NCBI GenBank assembly: GCA_965222895.1
Contig: CBDCVB010000001.1
Span: 620,001 to 684,000, forward strand
Reading direction: 5' to 3'
From: Bin87 sp965222895
GTDB lineage: Bacteria; Chloroflexota; Dehalococcoidia; Lucifugimonadales; UBA3495
DNA: 64,000 nt
Position numbers and translations under genes: made by a program. This document shows positions 39,665 through 48,790 of the stretch, piece by piece. Below the pieces are notes generated by a model. The model saw nothing but the letters and a program-made list of their open reading frames with translations, ran no database searches and had not been told where the DNA came from. Every line of letters starts with the position of its first letter. The first letter of the stretch is position 1.

Positions 39665-40057
39665 ATGACCGACCGCAGGCGAATCGAACGTGTGAACGGG
39701 GTACTGAGGCAGGAAATTTCGGCCCTGATCCTGTCCCAGTTGAACGACCCCCGATTGAAGGGCCTCATCTCCATCACTCAGGTGCGCACCGCGCCGGATC
39801 TGCGCAACGCCCGGGTATACATCAGCGTCATGGGGGGCGAAGCGCTACGGCAGGAGGCTCTGGAAGGTATTCGGTCATCCGCCGCTTACCTGCGTCGGGA
39901 ACTGCGGGATCGAGTGTCGTTGCGTTATATCCCCTTCCTGAAATTCGACCTGGACGACGCCATGCTAGAAGCCGACCGCCTCATGCGCATCATCGACGAA
40001 CTTCCACCCGATACGGTGGGCAGCGACCGTCCGGTAAACTCGGCAGAACGGACCTGA
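39665..40057 (+). CDS. rbfA: Ribosome-binding factor A
   Basis: 30S maturation factor that binds helix 1 of 16S rRNA. The 130-residue protein has the KH-like RbfA fold: RIERVNGVLRQEISALILSQ, DPRLKGLISITQVRTAPDLR, NARVYISVMGG, and LRRELRDRVSLRYIPFLKFD. Length is normal. It lies 75 bases after infB and 40 bases before truB in the usual order. Confidence 0.95.
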   Translation: MTDRRRIERVNGVLRQEISALILSQLNDPRLKGLISITQVRTAPDLRNARVYISVMGGEALRQEALEGIRSSAAYLRRELRDRVSLRYIPFLKFDLDDAMLEADRLMRIIDELPPDTVGSDRPVNSAERT

Positions 40058-40096
40058 CGTAATGGCCGCCAACGACCGTATAACACCGGCGACCGT

Positions 40097-41032
40097 ATGA
40101 CACCGACGGTCAACGGGTTCCTCAATTTCTACAAGCCGGTCGGCATCACCTCCATGGAAGCCCTCCGGCGGGTGAAACGCATCACCCGCCAGCGCAAAAA
40201 AGTTGGCCATGCCGGCACCATGGACCCGCTGGCCGAGGGCGTGCTACCCATCTGCTTTGGGCAGGCCACGCGCCTCATGGAACAGGTCGTGTCGGGTCGG
40301 AAGCGGTACGTTATGGAAGTGCGACTGGGTGAATCCAGCACCACCTACGACGCCGAAGGTGAAATAACCACCGTTGCAGACCCCACCGGCATTTCCCGCC
40401 ACCGGATTGAGCAGGAGTTGCAACAATTCATCGGCGTTATCGACCAGGTGCCGCCGATGTACAGCGCAATCAAAGTGGACGGCCAGCGATTGTACGACCT
40501 GGCCAGAGCCGGCAAGGTCGTCGAACGGCGTCCCCGTCAAGTCGAAATCCACGCCATCACCATCGACACGCTGGACTTGCCCCGGCTCTTCCTGACCGTC
40601 GATTGTGGCCGCGGCACCTATATGCGGTCGGTTGCTCACGACCTGGGCACAGCGTTGGGTTGCGGCGGTTACGTTACCGCCCTGGCCCGCGTCTACTGCG
40701 GCGGCTTCTCGGCGCCCGAGAGCATAACCCTCGATGGCCTCGAGGCAGCCGGGGACGATTGGCAAGCGCTGATCCATCCGGTGGACTGGGCTCTCCGCGA
40801 ACTGCCGACGTTGACCCTGTCCCATCTCGAAGCACAGGCCATGCGCAACGGCCAAGCTGTCTTCTCGAGCGTTGAGCTTGGAGACGGGCCAGATGGCGAA
40901 CAACGCCGCGCCTACGACCCGGAAGGTCTGTTCCTGGCGCTGGTTCAGTATCAATCCGACCGCCAGCTATGGCAGCCCACCCGGGTGTTTCAGAACCACG
41001 AACCATCACCTTATGCCGTGCCGACTGCATAA
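40097..41032 (+). CDS. truB: tRNA pseudouridine(55) synthase TruB
   Basis: Makes pseudouridine 55 in the T-loop of tRNAs. The 311-residue protein contains FLNFYKPVGITSMEALRRVK, the catalytic GHAGTMDPLAEGVL with Asp-43, the Tyr of QVPPMYSAIKVDGQRLYDLA, and GTYMRSVAHDLG. A C-terminal PUA-like region follows. Last of the nusA-to-truB group; ribF, which often follows, is absent here. Confidence 0.95.
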   Translation: MTPTVNGFLNFYKPVGITSMEALRRVKRITRQRKKVGHAGTMDPLAEGVLPICFGQATRLMEQVVSGRKRYVMEVRLGESSTTYDAEGEITTVADPTGISRHRIEQELQQFIGVIDQVPPMYSAIKVDGQRLYDLARAGKVVERRPRQVEIHAITIDTLDLPRLFLTVDCGRGTYMRSVAHDLGTALGCGGYVTALARVYCGGFSAPESITLDGLEAAGDDWQALIHPVDWALRELPTLTLSHLEAQAMRNGQAVFSSVELGDGPDGEQRRAYDPEGLFLALVQYQSDRQLWQPTRVFQNHEPSPYAVPTA

Positions 41033-41073
41033 TCCTGGATGCTCCGCGCGGTGGGCGCCGCTGCCAGATTCTA

Positions 41074-41385
41074 ATGGAAGCGAGTAGCCCGAATTGCCAA
41101 CGTTGCAGCCGCCTGATGGGTGTCCGCTCCAGCTACACGTTTCGGCCCCGCGGCGGTGGCGTCGGCATCACCAAATGCAACCGTTGTGCGATACGACACT
41201 GGCCGATGCTGCGCCGCTCGCTCATCGCCGGCCTAGTCGTCGGAACGGCGCTGACTGCCCTCAACCAGGGAGACACCATTTTGGTGGGCCAACTTACCAG
41301 CGCACTGGCGTGGAAAATCCCACTCACCTATTGCGTGCCCTTTCTGGTTGCCACCTACGGAGCCCTCTCCAACAGCCGCAACTAA
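41074..41385 (+). CDS. NrtS-like small membrane protein with zinc-ribbon-like N-terminus
   Basis: 103-residue protein. The C-terminal half (RRSLIAGLVVGTALTALNQG, DTILVGQLTSALAWKIPLTY, VPFLVATYGALSN) matches the nitrate/nitrite transporter NrtS family of two-helix membrane proteins. The N-terminal 35 residues carry two Cys pairs (CQRC and CNRC), suggesting a small zinc ribbon fused to it. Start ATG at 41074 was chosen; an upstream frame overlapping truB is not supported. It follows truB by 41 bases on the same strand. Confidence 0.65.
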   Translation: MEASSPNCQRCSRLMGVRSSYTFRPRGGGVGITKCNRCAIRHWPMLRRSLIAGLVVGTALTALNQGDTILVGQLTSALAWKIPLTYCVPFLVATYGALSNSRN

Positions 41386-41437
41386 CCCCAGCGGGTATGC
41401 CGACCATACGCCTGAGCCGGTCGAAGAACCAGAGCCT

Positions 41438-42091
41438 CTAGTACTGGCGCAAAACCTCCACCACACGCCCCTTAACTTCCACGTTGCTGGCGTCAACAAT
41501 AATGGGCTCCATGGTGCTGTTGGCCGGCTGAAGGCGCACGTGCGAGCCTTCCCGGTAGAATTTTTTCAGCGTGGCTTCTTCTTCTTCACGCAACCACGCC
41601 ACCACCATCTCCCCGTTGCGGGCGGTGTTGGTTGGCTTGATGACCACGACGTCACCGTCGTCGATCAGCGCGTCAATCATGGACGTGCCTTTGACCGACA
41701 AAGCAAAGAGTGTGCCGTGCTTCTTCTTCAATTCGGGCCGGACTTCCACGGTATCAAACTCAACCGACCCAACGCTGCCCTCCGACGAGAACGCCGGAAT
41801 CGGCTGGCCGGCAGCGATGTAGCCAACAATCTGGACGCGAACCGCGCCGTTGGCCACCGGCTGTCCGGTCTCGTCCAGCAACTCAATGCCTCGGGCCACT
41901 TCCGAGCGACGCTTCAGGTAGCCGTCCCGCTCCATCAGACGCAAATTGTAATCAACCACCGAGGTGCTGCTGATTTGGCAGCCTTTCTGAATATCCCGCA
42001 CCGTGGGCGGGATGCTATTTTCATCGAGAAACTGCTGGATAAATTCCAGGATCGCCTTTTGTCGGGGTCGCAGGCTTTTTTGCGCTGCCAT
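41438..42091 (-). CDS. lexA: SOS repressor LexA
   Basis: Repressor of the DNA-damage response, inactivated by RecA-stimulated self-cleavage. The 217-residue protein has an N-terminal winged helix (LRPRQKAILEFIQQFLDENS, TVRDIQKGCQISSTSVVDYN), the cleavage site Ala94-Gly95 in GYIAAGQPI, catalytic Ser137 in VKGTSMIDALI and Lys176 in EATLKKFYR. A palindromic box 41 bases before the start (42132-42147) suggests autoregulation. It lies downstream of rpsT on the same strand and converges with the NrtS-like gene. Confidence 0.95.
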   Translation of the reverse strand: MAAQKSLRPRQKAILEFIQQFLDENSIPPTVRDIQKGCQISSTSVVDYNLRLMERDGYLKRRSEVARGIELLDETGQPVANGAVRVQIVGYIAAGQPIPAFSSEGSVGSVEFDTVEVRPELKKKHGTLFALSVKGTSMIDALIDDGDVVVIKPTNTARNGEMVVAWLREEEEATLKKFYREGSHVRLQPANSTMEPIIVDASNVEVKGRVVEVLRQY

Positions 42092-42131
42092 CAGTGACCA
42101 CCTCCGGGCCGGAATGAATTACGTAATGTCG

Positions 42132-42147
42132 CGAAAACTAATGTTCG
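42132..42147. promoter_or_regulatory. lexA: LexA-box-like palindrome
   Basis: CGAAAACTAATGTTCG, read on the minus strand as CGAACATTAGTTTTCG, close to the B. subtilis-type SOS box CGAAC-N4-GTTCG. It lies directly upstream of lexA, so autoregulation is likely. Confidence 0.65.
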
Positions 42148-42250
42148 GCACAGGTATTCTAAATCCGAGGAAACCGTTTGTCAACGCGGTGGCGTCACCC
42201 AGGGAACGACCGGCCAAAATTACCGGTCAGGAGCCGGCAGTAACGGCCGG

Positions 42251-42505
42251 CTAACTCGCTTCCATCTTCTGCAACGCCGCAGCCAACCGGGCCTTGCGGC
42301 GGGAAGCGTTGTTCTTGTGCAGCACGCCCTTGCGCGCCGCAATGTCCAGCAGGCTCATGGCCTTGCGGACGGACTCTGCCGAACTGGAGTCACCGGCAGC
42401 CATTGACCGGCGAGCCTGAACAATAGCGGTACGGGTGGTGCGACGGACACTCAAATTGCGTGCGTAGCGTTTCACGGATTGGCGCGTGGCCTTTTGGGCG
42501 GGCAA
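42251..42505 (-). CDS. rpsT: 30S ribosomal protein S20
   Basis: Helical 16S rRNA-binding protein of 84 residues, with the typical basic pattern KATRQSVKRYARNLSVRRTT and ARKGVLHKNNASRRKARLAA. The start is TTG, preceded by AGGAG nine bases upstream; no ATG is available. Rare starts are common for rpsT in some bacteria. lexA follows 159 bases later. Confidence 0.93.
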   Translation of the reverse strand: MPAQKATRQSVKRYARNLSVRRTTRTAIVQARRSMAAGDSSSAESVRKAMSLLDIAARKGVLHKNNASRRKARLAAALQKMEAS

Positions 42506-42913
42506 GAGGGCAACTCCTGAAATGTGACGGGTTCCATCTGCAAGTCTACGTAATAGATGGTATCAAACGGCAGGGAAAATGTCATCCGACGCGGGGCCCG
42601 GTCGCGGGCTTTCTATGCTCAAACATTCGATGTTCAAATAAAGGTGATCACTAAAAACCCGCCGGCCCGGTTACCCCGCCATATTCGCATCTATTCACGC
42701 CTCCCGCCCCGCTACGCTCCAATCGACGCATCCCGGCTCGCAACATCCATTATAATGGCCCCCTACAATGACCTTGGAAGCGTTCCCTTGGCGATCCGGG
42801 TCAACCAATCACGTTCAAGAACCCTCGATATTGGCGCCGGCGCCCGATACTGATGGCGGCGCCCGATCACCGGCCCGCCGCGAACCACCCAGCGCGCCCT
42901 TAGGAGACCCGAT
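42506..42913. other. Divergent intergenic region, rpsT and ggt
   Basis: About 400 bases between two divergent genes. TATAAT at 42751-42756 could be the -10 for the gamma-glutamyltransferase gene. No further gene or RNA was recognised. Confidence 0.5.
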
Positions 42914-44542
42914 ATGTCAATCACCAGCCTGACCCGCAGCGCCGTTTACGGCCAGAATGGAATGGTGTCCTCCGATTCTCCCCTGGCAGCATCCGTGGGC
43001 TTGCGGGTTTTGCAGGATGGCGGCACCGCGTTCGACGCAGCCCTCGCCGTGGCTGCCGTCGAGTGCGTAACCATCGTTCCCATGTGTGGCCTCGGCGGCG
43101 ACTCGTTCATCCTCGCCTACGATGCCAACTCGGGCGCCGTCACCAATATCAACAGCAGCGGAGCCGCTGCCGCCGGCGCCGAGGCCGAGTATTACCGCCA
43201 ACAGGGTCTCGCTCTAATGCCCATCGCCGGCCCCCACTCGGTGTCGGTCCCCGGCGAAGCGGCAGCCTGGGAGGCGCTGCACCGGAAATTCGGCACGCTG
43301 CCCTTTGCCGAACTGCTGGCCCCGGCCATCAAATACGCCGAGCGCGGTTTTCCGGTGCCGCCGCGCATCGCCCGGGTGTTCGCCAACAGCGCCGAACTGC
43401 TGGCCCGTTTCAGCGCCACTGCCGACATCTATCTCAGCAACGGCCGGCCACCCCGCGAAGGTGAGCTACTGGCCAACCCGGACCTGGCCGCCAGCATCCG
43501 GCAGGTTGCCCAGGGTGGCGCCGACGCTTTCTATCGCGGCCACCTGGCCGACCAGATGGTGGCGGGACTGAACGGCGCGGGCGGACTGTTCACCGAGACC
43601 GACTTCAACAACCATCAGGCCGTGGTTGGCGACGCCATCAGCGCCGACTATCGCGGACATCGCGTCTACCAGACCCGCCCGCCGTCCCAGGGATTCCTGC
43701 TGCTGGAGATGCTCAACATCGTCGGCGGCCACGACCTTACCTCAATGACGCCCAACTCCGCTGACGCCATTCACCTGCTGGTCGAATCCAAGAAAATTGC
43801 CTACTCCGACCGCAACCGGCTGGCCGGAGACCCCAACTTCGTAGACTGGCCGCTGGACGGATTGCTGTCCCCGGAATACGCCGCGATGCGGCGCGACCAG
43901 ATTCACCCCTTCCAGGCCGGCGCCGAGGTGAGACCACTAACCCCGGTGGACGGTCGTGGGGACACCACCTACTTCTGCGTGGCAGACGGCGCCGGCAATG
44001 CCGTCAGCTGGATCCACAGCCTCTCTAACGGCTTTGGTTCCGGGGTGGTGGCGCCGGGCACCGGAGTTCTGTTCAACAACCGCGCCGGACGCGGCTTCAC
44101 CCTCGAAGCCGCCCACCCCAATGTCATCGCTCCCGGCAAGCGCACCATGCACACGCTGAACTGCTACCTCACCACCGTGGACGGCGCGGTGGCCATCGTC
44201 GGCGGCACGCCCGGCGGCGACTTCCAGCCCCAGTGCGGCATCCAGATGCTGACCAAACTCATTGACGGCGGCCTGCAAGCGCAGGATGCCGTGGAATCGC
44301 CCCGCTGGCACAGCTTCCCCGGCACTGATCCCGCCACCATCAACCGCCCCGGCGAGCTGCGCGTAGAGGTCGGGATGCCCGACGACACCATCCGCGACCT
44401 TACTCGCATGGGTCACAACGTGGTGCAAAATCCCCTCGGCGCGTACCACGGCGTGGTGCAACTCATCGTCCGCGACCCGCGTCGTGGCGTCCTAACCGGA
44501 GCCTCCGACCCTCGCGGCGACGGCCAGGCCGTGGGTTTCTGA
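42914..44542 (+). CDS. ggt: Gamma-glutamyltransferase family protein
   Basis: Ntn-hydrolase that cleaves gamma-glutamyl amides such as glutathione, and self-processes into two chains. The 542-residue protein has the large-subunit signature GMVSSDSPLAASVGLRVLQD, GGTAFDAALAVAAVECVTIV, GGDSFILAY, and the small-subunit start at DTTYFCVADGAGNAVSWIHS, where Thr351 would be the nucleophile. GGTPGGDFQPQCGIQML is typical. No signal peptide is evident, so it may be cytoplasmic, as with several bacterial acylase-like members of this family. Substrate not certain. Confidence 0.88.
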   Translation: MSITSLTRSAVYGQNGMVSSDSPLAASVGLRVLQDGGTAFDAALAVAAVECVTIVPMCGLGGDSFILAYDANSGAVTNINSSGAAAAGAEAEYYRQQGLALMPIAGPHSVSVPGEAAAWEALHRKFGTLPFAELLAPAIKYAERGFPVPPRIARVFANSAELLARFSATADIYLSNGRPPREGELLANPDLAASIRQVAQGGADAFYRGHLADQMVAGLNGAGGLFTETDFNNHQAVVGDAISADYRGHRVYQTRPPSQGFLLLEMLNIVGGHDLTSMTPNSADAIHLLVESKKIAYSDRNRLAGDPNFVDWPLDGLLSPEYAAMRRDQIHPFQAGAEVRPLTPVDGRGDTTYFCVADGAGNAVSWIHSLSNGFGSGVVAPGTGVLFNNRAGRGFTLEAAHPNVIAPGKRTMHTLNCYLTTVDGAVAIVGGTPGGDFQPQCGIQMLTKLIDGGLQAQDAVESPRWHSFPGTDPATINRPGELRVEVGMPDDTIRDLTRMGHNVVQNPLGAYHGVVQLIVRDPRRGVLTGASDPRGDGQAVGF

Positions 44543-44605
44543 CCGACTCCAATCCCGCCGTCATCACGAGCGCGGAAGCGCAATGCCCACCTCGTCCCTC
44601 GCGCT

Positions 44606-45148
44606 TCACGCCTCAGGAAAGTAGTAAACCGCCGGCAAGCCCCGGTAACGCTCATCCAGATCCATCCCATACCCAACCACAAAGTGATTCGGGACGGTGA
44701 ACCCCACGTAATCGTAGGCGATGGCGACTTCCCGCCGCTCCGGTTTGTCCAGCAAGGTACACAGACGCAGCGACGCCGGGCCCATTTCACGCAAATGGTC
44801 GGACACGGCCGCCAGCGTGTGGCCGGTATCGGAAATATCGTCCACGAGCAGCACGTGCCGCCCTGTGATGTTGGCCGCCAGCGGTGTGCCCTCGATGCTG
44901 ACCGCGCCGGACGATTCGGTGCCGCTACCGTAACTGCTGGCCCGGATGTACTCGACCCGCAGCACATCGGCCTGCAACTGGCGCATCAGGTCGGCGGCAA
45001 ACACGGCGGCGCCCTTCAGCACACAGACCAGCACCAAGCCAACGCCGGCGTAATCCCGATCAATGTTGGCCGCCAACTGCGCCACCGCGGCCCGCAACTC
45101 CGCTTCCGACAGCAGGAGAACCATGTCGTCCGTTGGAGCCATGGCCAT
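44606..45148 (-). CDS. hpt: Hypoxanthine phosphoribosyltransferase
   Basis: Purine salvage enzyme making IMP or GMP from base and PRPP. The 180-residue protein has LVLVCVLKGAAVFAADLMRQ, the substrate loop YIRASSYGSGTESSGAVSI, the PRPP motif HVLLVDDISDTGHTLA and the base-binding region DYVGFTVPNHFVVGYGMDLD. It lies 29 bases downstream of gyrB on the same strand. Confidence 0.94.
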   Translation of the reverse strand: MAMAPTDDMVLLLSEAELRAAVAQLAANIDRDYAGVGLVLVCVLKGAAVFAADLMRQLQADVLRVEYIRASSYGSGTESSGAVSIEGTPLAANITGRHVLLVDDISDTGHTLAAVSDHLREMGPASLRLCTLLDKPERREVAIAYDYVGFTVPNHFVVGYGMDLDERYRGLPAVYYFPEA

Positions 45149-45177
45149 TCTCCCACCGCGCCGTCAGGAACGGGAAT

Positions 45178-47151
45178 CTAAACGTCCAGGTTGCGCACTT
45201 CCGTGGCGTGGCTCTGGATGAAATTCTTGCGCGGGCCGACCTGTTCACCCATCAGCATCTCGAACACATCGTGAGCCTCGGCCAGGTCATGGGCAGACAC
45301 GCGCAGCATCTTCCTCGTTTCGGGATTCATTGTCGTGTCCCAAAGCTGGTCGGCGTTCATCTCCCCCAGGCCCTTGTAGCGTTGTATCGATGGCTCGGCG
45401 CGCGCGGTCGACATCTTCTTCATGAGCGCTTCCTTCTCATCCTCGGTGTAAGCGTAGGCGATGCTGCGCCCCCGCTGTACCCGATACAAGGGCGGTTGCG
45501 CGATGTACAGGAACCCGCCGTCAATCAGCGGCCGCATCCTCCGGTAGAAGTAAGTCAGAATCAGCGTGCGGATGTGCGAACCGTCAACGTCGGCGTCGGT
45601 CATGATGATGATGTAGTGGTAGCGCAGTTTGGCGATGTCGAAGGCTTCGCCCTCGCCGGTGCCCACCGCCGATATCATTGCCCGGATCTCTTCGTGTCCG
45701 AGGATACGCTCTACCTTGTCCAGGAACCGCTCCACGTTCAGGATTTTGCCCTTCAGGGGCAGGATGGCCTGGAACTGCCGGTCGCGACCCATCTTGGCTG
45801 ACCCACCGGCGGATTCACCCTCGACGATGTACAGCTCTGACTTGGCCGGATCACGCTCCGCGCAGTCCGCCAGCTTGCCGGGCAGGGACGAGCCGTCCAG
45901 TGCGTTCTTCCGGAGCACCAGGTCTCGGGCGCGCCGCGCCGCTTCGCGGGCCGCATGGTTGGTTTGCACCTTCTCCAGTATGGCCCGGGCCGACGTGGGG
46001 TTTTCTTCCAGGAACCGGGTCAGTCCCTCGGAGGTCGCGGCTTCCACGCGGCTGCGAACCTCCGGGTTGCTCAACTTGTTTTTCGTTTGACCCTCAAATT
46101 GTGGGTCGCCCAGCTTCACGCTAATAACGGCAACGAGTCCGCCACGCGTATCATCTCCGGTGAAGGAGTCCTTGGCATCCTTGATGAAGTTCTGCTTGCG
46201 CGCGTAGTCGTTCAACACCCGCGTCAGCGCGGAACGGAACCCGGCCAGATGCGTGCCGCCCTCCGGGGTCAGGATGCAGTTGGCGAAGGTTCGCTCATCT
46301 GCCGCCAGATTGTCGTGCCCGTCGGTGTGGTGAAACTGGAAGGCCACCTCCACGTCAGCATCCTCGGCGATGCGCTGGTAGTAGAACGGCTCGGCCATCG
46401 CAATGTTGCGTTTGCGATTGATGTTCCGCACCATGCTCGCAACGCCGGTATCGAAGAAGAACGATCGCTCAATGTCACCATTGCGCTCCGCTTCGTGGAA
46501 CTCGCTCACCAAGCGAAGCTCCAGGCCCTTGTTGAGGTACGCGGTTTGCCGCAGCTGGGCCACCAGGCGGGTGAAATCGTAGGTGATTTCCGGGAATATC
46601 TGCGGGTCGGCGTAAAACGTAACAGTGGTGCCCTGCCGGTTAACACGCTGGTGTTTCTCCAGTAGGGATACCGGAATCCCCTGCGCGTAATCCTGCGTGT
46701 ACCGGATGCCGCCCCGACACACTTCGGCGTGCAGATGCGATGCCAGCGCGTTCACCACCGACGCCCCAACCCCGTGCAGGCCGCCCGACACCTTGTAGGC
46801 GGCTCCGTCGAATTTACCGCCAGCGTGCAGCGTCGTCATCACCGTTTCCAGGCCCGACACCCCGGTGTCGGAATGGGTGTCAACCGGAATGCCCCGGCCG
46901 TTGTCGGTAACTGTAACTGCGCCGTCTGCCGCCAGGTGCAGGTCAATCCGGTCGCAGTGTCCGGCCAGCGCCTCGTCCACAGCATTATCCAGCAACTCTT
47001 TGATGAGATGATGCAGGCCGTCAACCCCGGTGCTGCCAATGTACATCCCTGGCCGCACGCGAACGGCTTCCAACCCTTTCAACACCTGTATATTGTCGGA
47101 AGTGTAATCAGATGACTGGTCCGTACCGATTGTTGGAACTCGTTGTGTCAT
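45178..47151 (-). CDS. gyrB: DNA gyrase subunit B
   Basis: ATPase subunit of type IIA topoisomerase, introducing negative supercoils with GyrA. The 657-residue protein shows the GHKL ATPase (LKGLEAVRVRPGMYIGSTGV, VTDNGRGIPVDTHSDTG, GGLHGVGASVVNAL), the transducer domain, and TOPRIM (VEGESAGGSAKMGRDR, DADVDGSHIRTLIL). A C-terminal GyrB/ParE tail (RYKGLGEMNADQLWDTTMNP) is present. I started it at the ATG of MTQRVPT, since the long upstream extension lacks homology. A TATAAT-like -10 (minus strand, 47257-47262) lies about 105 bases upstream. ParE cannot be fully excluded. Confidence 0.93.
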   Translation of the reverse strand: MTQRVPTIGTDQSSDYTSDNIQVLKGLEAVRVRPGMYIGSTGVDGLHHLIKELLDNAVDEALAGHCDRIDLHLAADGAVTVTDNGRGIPVDTHSDTGVSGLETVMTTLHAGGKFDGAAYKVSGGLHGVGASVVNALASHLHAEVCRGGIRYTQDYAQGIPVSLLEKHQRVNRQGTTVTFYADPQIFPEITYDFTRLVAQLRQTAYLNKGLELRLVSEFHEAERNGDIERSFFFDTGVASMVRNINRKRNIAMAEPFYYQRIAEDADVEVAFQFHHTDGHDNLAADERTFANCILTPEGGTHLAGFRSALTRVLNDYARKQNFIKDAKDSFTGDDTRGGLVAVISVKLGDPQFEGQTKNKLSNPEVRSRVEAATSEGLTRFLEENPTSARAILEKVQTNHAAREAARRARDLVLRKNALDGSSLPGKLADCAERDPAKSELYIVEGESAGGSAKMGRDRQFQAILPLKGKILNVERFLDKVERILGHEEIRAMISAVGTGEGEAFDIAKLRYHYIIIMTDADVDGSHIRTLILTYFYRRMRPLIDGGFLYIAQPPLYRVQRGRSIAYAYTEDEKEALMKKMSTARAEPSIQRYKGLGEMNADQLWDTTMNPETRKMLRVSAHDLAEAHDVFEMLMGEQVGPRKNFIQSHATEVRNLDV

Positions 47152-47323
47152 AATATTACGAAGTCTCCGCAATTGCGAACCGGGCCCGCGATGCGCATAA
47201 GTATGCTGGATCGCCAGTACATCGGGGACATAATATTTGGTAAATTTACAACCATTATTATACCTGATGCCCGGTCTCGACGCTATCGAACATGATGCAC
47301 AATTTGACCAAAAGTGTCCAAAT

Positions 47324-47989
47324 TCACAGAATTCGCCGGTAAACCCCGGGCGAACCCGGCGCAAACTGCATCCTGGGTTGTACCTCCGCGTTCCACTGGG
47401 GCGTAACCGTGTCGCGCACCGCTTGCCATTCTGCGCCGTCCGCAACCTCTGGGCCGATACATTCGTGCACAGTAGTGTATTTGGGTTCGCCCATCACCGC
47501 TTCCCACCGTCGGCCCCTGATGTAGCCCGGGATGCTGTAATACAACGGCAGTCGTTCCGCATCGTAGGCGGCGTTAAACGCATCGTCCAGCCCCGCCGGA
47601 ACCTCCATACGGCCCACCAGCAGCGCCGGCGCCATCTCCGAGTTGGCAGTCCCCTCCGGCACGTCCGCCGGATACAACAGCCGGTACAGGTTCCGCACGT
47701 AGTTGACTCCGATCACACCGGGCGACATCCGCTGCGACCATTCGGTCGGGTTGGTCAGGTGATACTGCCACGCATCCGAATACCAGGTTTCTGGTGCATC
47801 AATCTCGTAGCAGGCCAGATATTTCGGCCCGCCGCGCACTGCCACGTACCGCGCCGCATTCAGCACACCCGGTATCGCCAGCCGCTCGGGGATGTGTTCT
47901 TCGTCATACCAGCGGTTGAATTCGTCGTCGTGCTCCTGCGCCACGTCAACGTAAACCATCAATAGACCCCACCCTTTTTTAGCCGCCAA
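47324..47989 (-). CDS. DUF4286-like two-domain ferredoxin-fold protein
   Basis: 221-residue protein that looks like two tandem dimeric alpha/beta-barrel (EthD/DUF4286-type) domains. The first has LLMVYVDVAQEHDDEFNRWY, DEEHIPERLAIPGVLNAARY and PKYLACYEID. The second has ALLVGRMEVPAGLDDAFNAA, YDAERLPLYYSIPGYIRGRR and PKYTTVHECI. Such proteins are often uncharacterised or bind small aromatic compounds. No catalytic residue can be named. It stands alone between gyrB and the Nudix gene. Confidence 0.65.
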   Translation of the reverse strand: MAAKKGWGLLMVYVDVAQEHDDEFNRWYDEEHIPERLAIPGVLNAARYVAVRGGPKYLACYEIDAPETWYSDAWQYHLTNPTEWSQRMSPGVIGVNYVRNLYRLLYPADVPEGTANSEMAPALLVGRMEVPAGLDDAFNAAYDAERLPLYYSIPGYIRGRRWEAVMGEPKYTTVHECIGPEVADGAEWQAVRDTVTPQWNAEVQPRMQFAPGSPGVYRRIL

Positions 47990-48123
47990 GATTCACCCCC
48001 GGCGCGACCCAATGTCGCCTCTTGCTGCGATGCCGCCTCTTGATGAGATTATGTTGGGACAGCGAGATTGCGTCTGGCGCGGTCGGTACTTCCGGATAAC
48101 ACATTTGCGGTTGGCCACGGGGC

Positions 48124-48594
48124 TCAGTTCTCCGACCGGACATGGTCCTGGGCGCCGTCGACGACTTCATCACCGCCGCAATACCACTGGCCGGACAACA
48201 GACTGTCGATGGCAACGCGCATCGGCTCGAACAGCGGTTCTGGCGGATGGCGCAGCGGAAACCAGCCATAGTCGCCAAATGATGCGTCGTCCGCCGTCGG
48301 CGCCGGCTCCTGGTCGCCAATCTCACCCAGAAACTCCACATCCACGTAGTGGCGGCCATACTCGATGATGTTGCTGAGGCACAGCGCCCGCAGCCGGTCC
48401 ACTATCACGCCCAGCTCTTCCTGTGCTTCCCGGCGGGCGCAATCTTCCAGCGTCTCGCCAAACTCCAGATGACCACCGGCTGAACCCCAGGTGGCCGCCC
48501 CGTGAGATCCGCGCCGTTGCGCCAGGAAAACCCGACCGCCTCTCACAAACACCACGCCCACTCCCACCAGAGGCCGATTTCCCTGCGTACACAC
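48124..48594 (-). CDS. Nudix hydrolase
   Basis: Hydrolyses a nucleoside diphosphate linked to another moiety, using Mg. The 156-residue protein carries the Nudix box GGHLEFGETLEDCARREAQE followed by ELG, matching Gx5Ex7REUxEExGU. The preceding LAQRRGSHGAATWGSAGGHL and the GGHLEFGE wording resemble NUDT15-like nucleotide diphosphatases. Substrate is not determinable. It diverges from the inositol-phosphatase-type gene. Confidence 0.9.
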   Translation of the reverse strand: MCTQGNRPLVGVGVVFVRGGRVFLAQRRGSHGAATWGSAGGHLEFGETLEDCARREAQEELGVIVDRLRALCLSNIIEYGRHYVDVEFLGEIGDQEPAPTADDASFGDYGWFPLRHPPEPLFEPMRVAIDSLLSGQWYCGGDEVVDGAQDHVRSEN

Positions 48595-48790
48595 GGCGGC
48601 AGTATACCACGCATATTATGTAATTCCCGCAATGACACCGCCGCTCAACGCTGCTCAGCAAACACGCCGCTGCCCAATATGCAAAGACCGTCTTGTCGCT
48701 TGCCGCCCGGTGCTACACTTTTTCGGTTCCCCTTTTCGACCGGACCATTCCGCATCCCCCAAACCAGAAAATGTCAGGAGGCCACTACCG

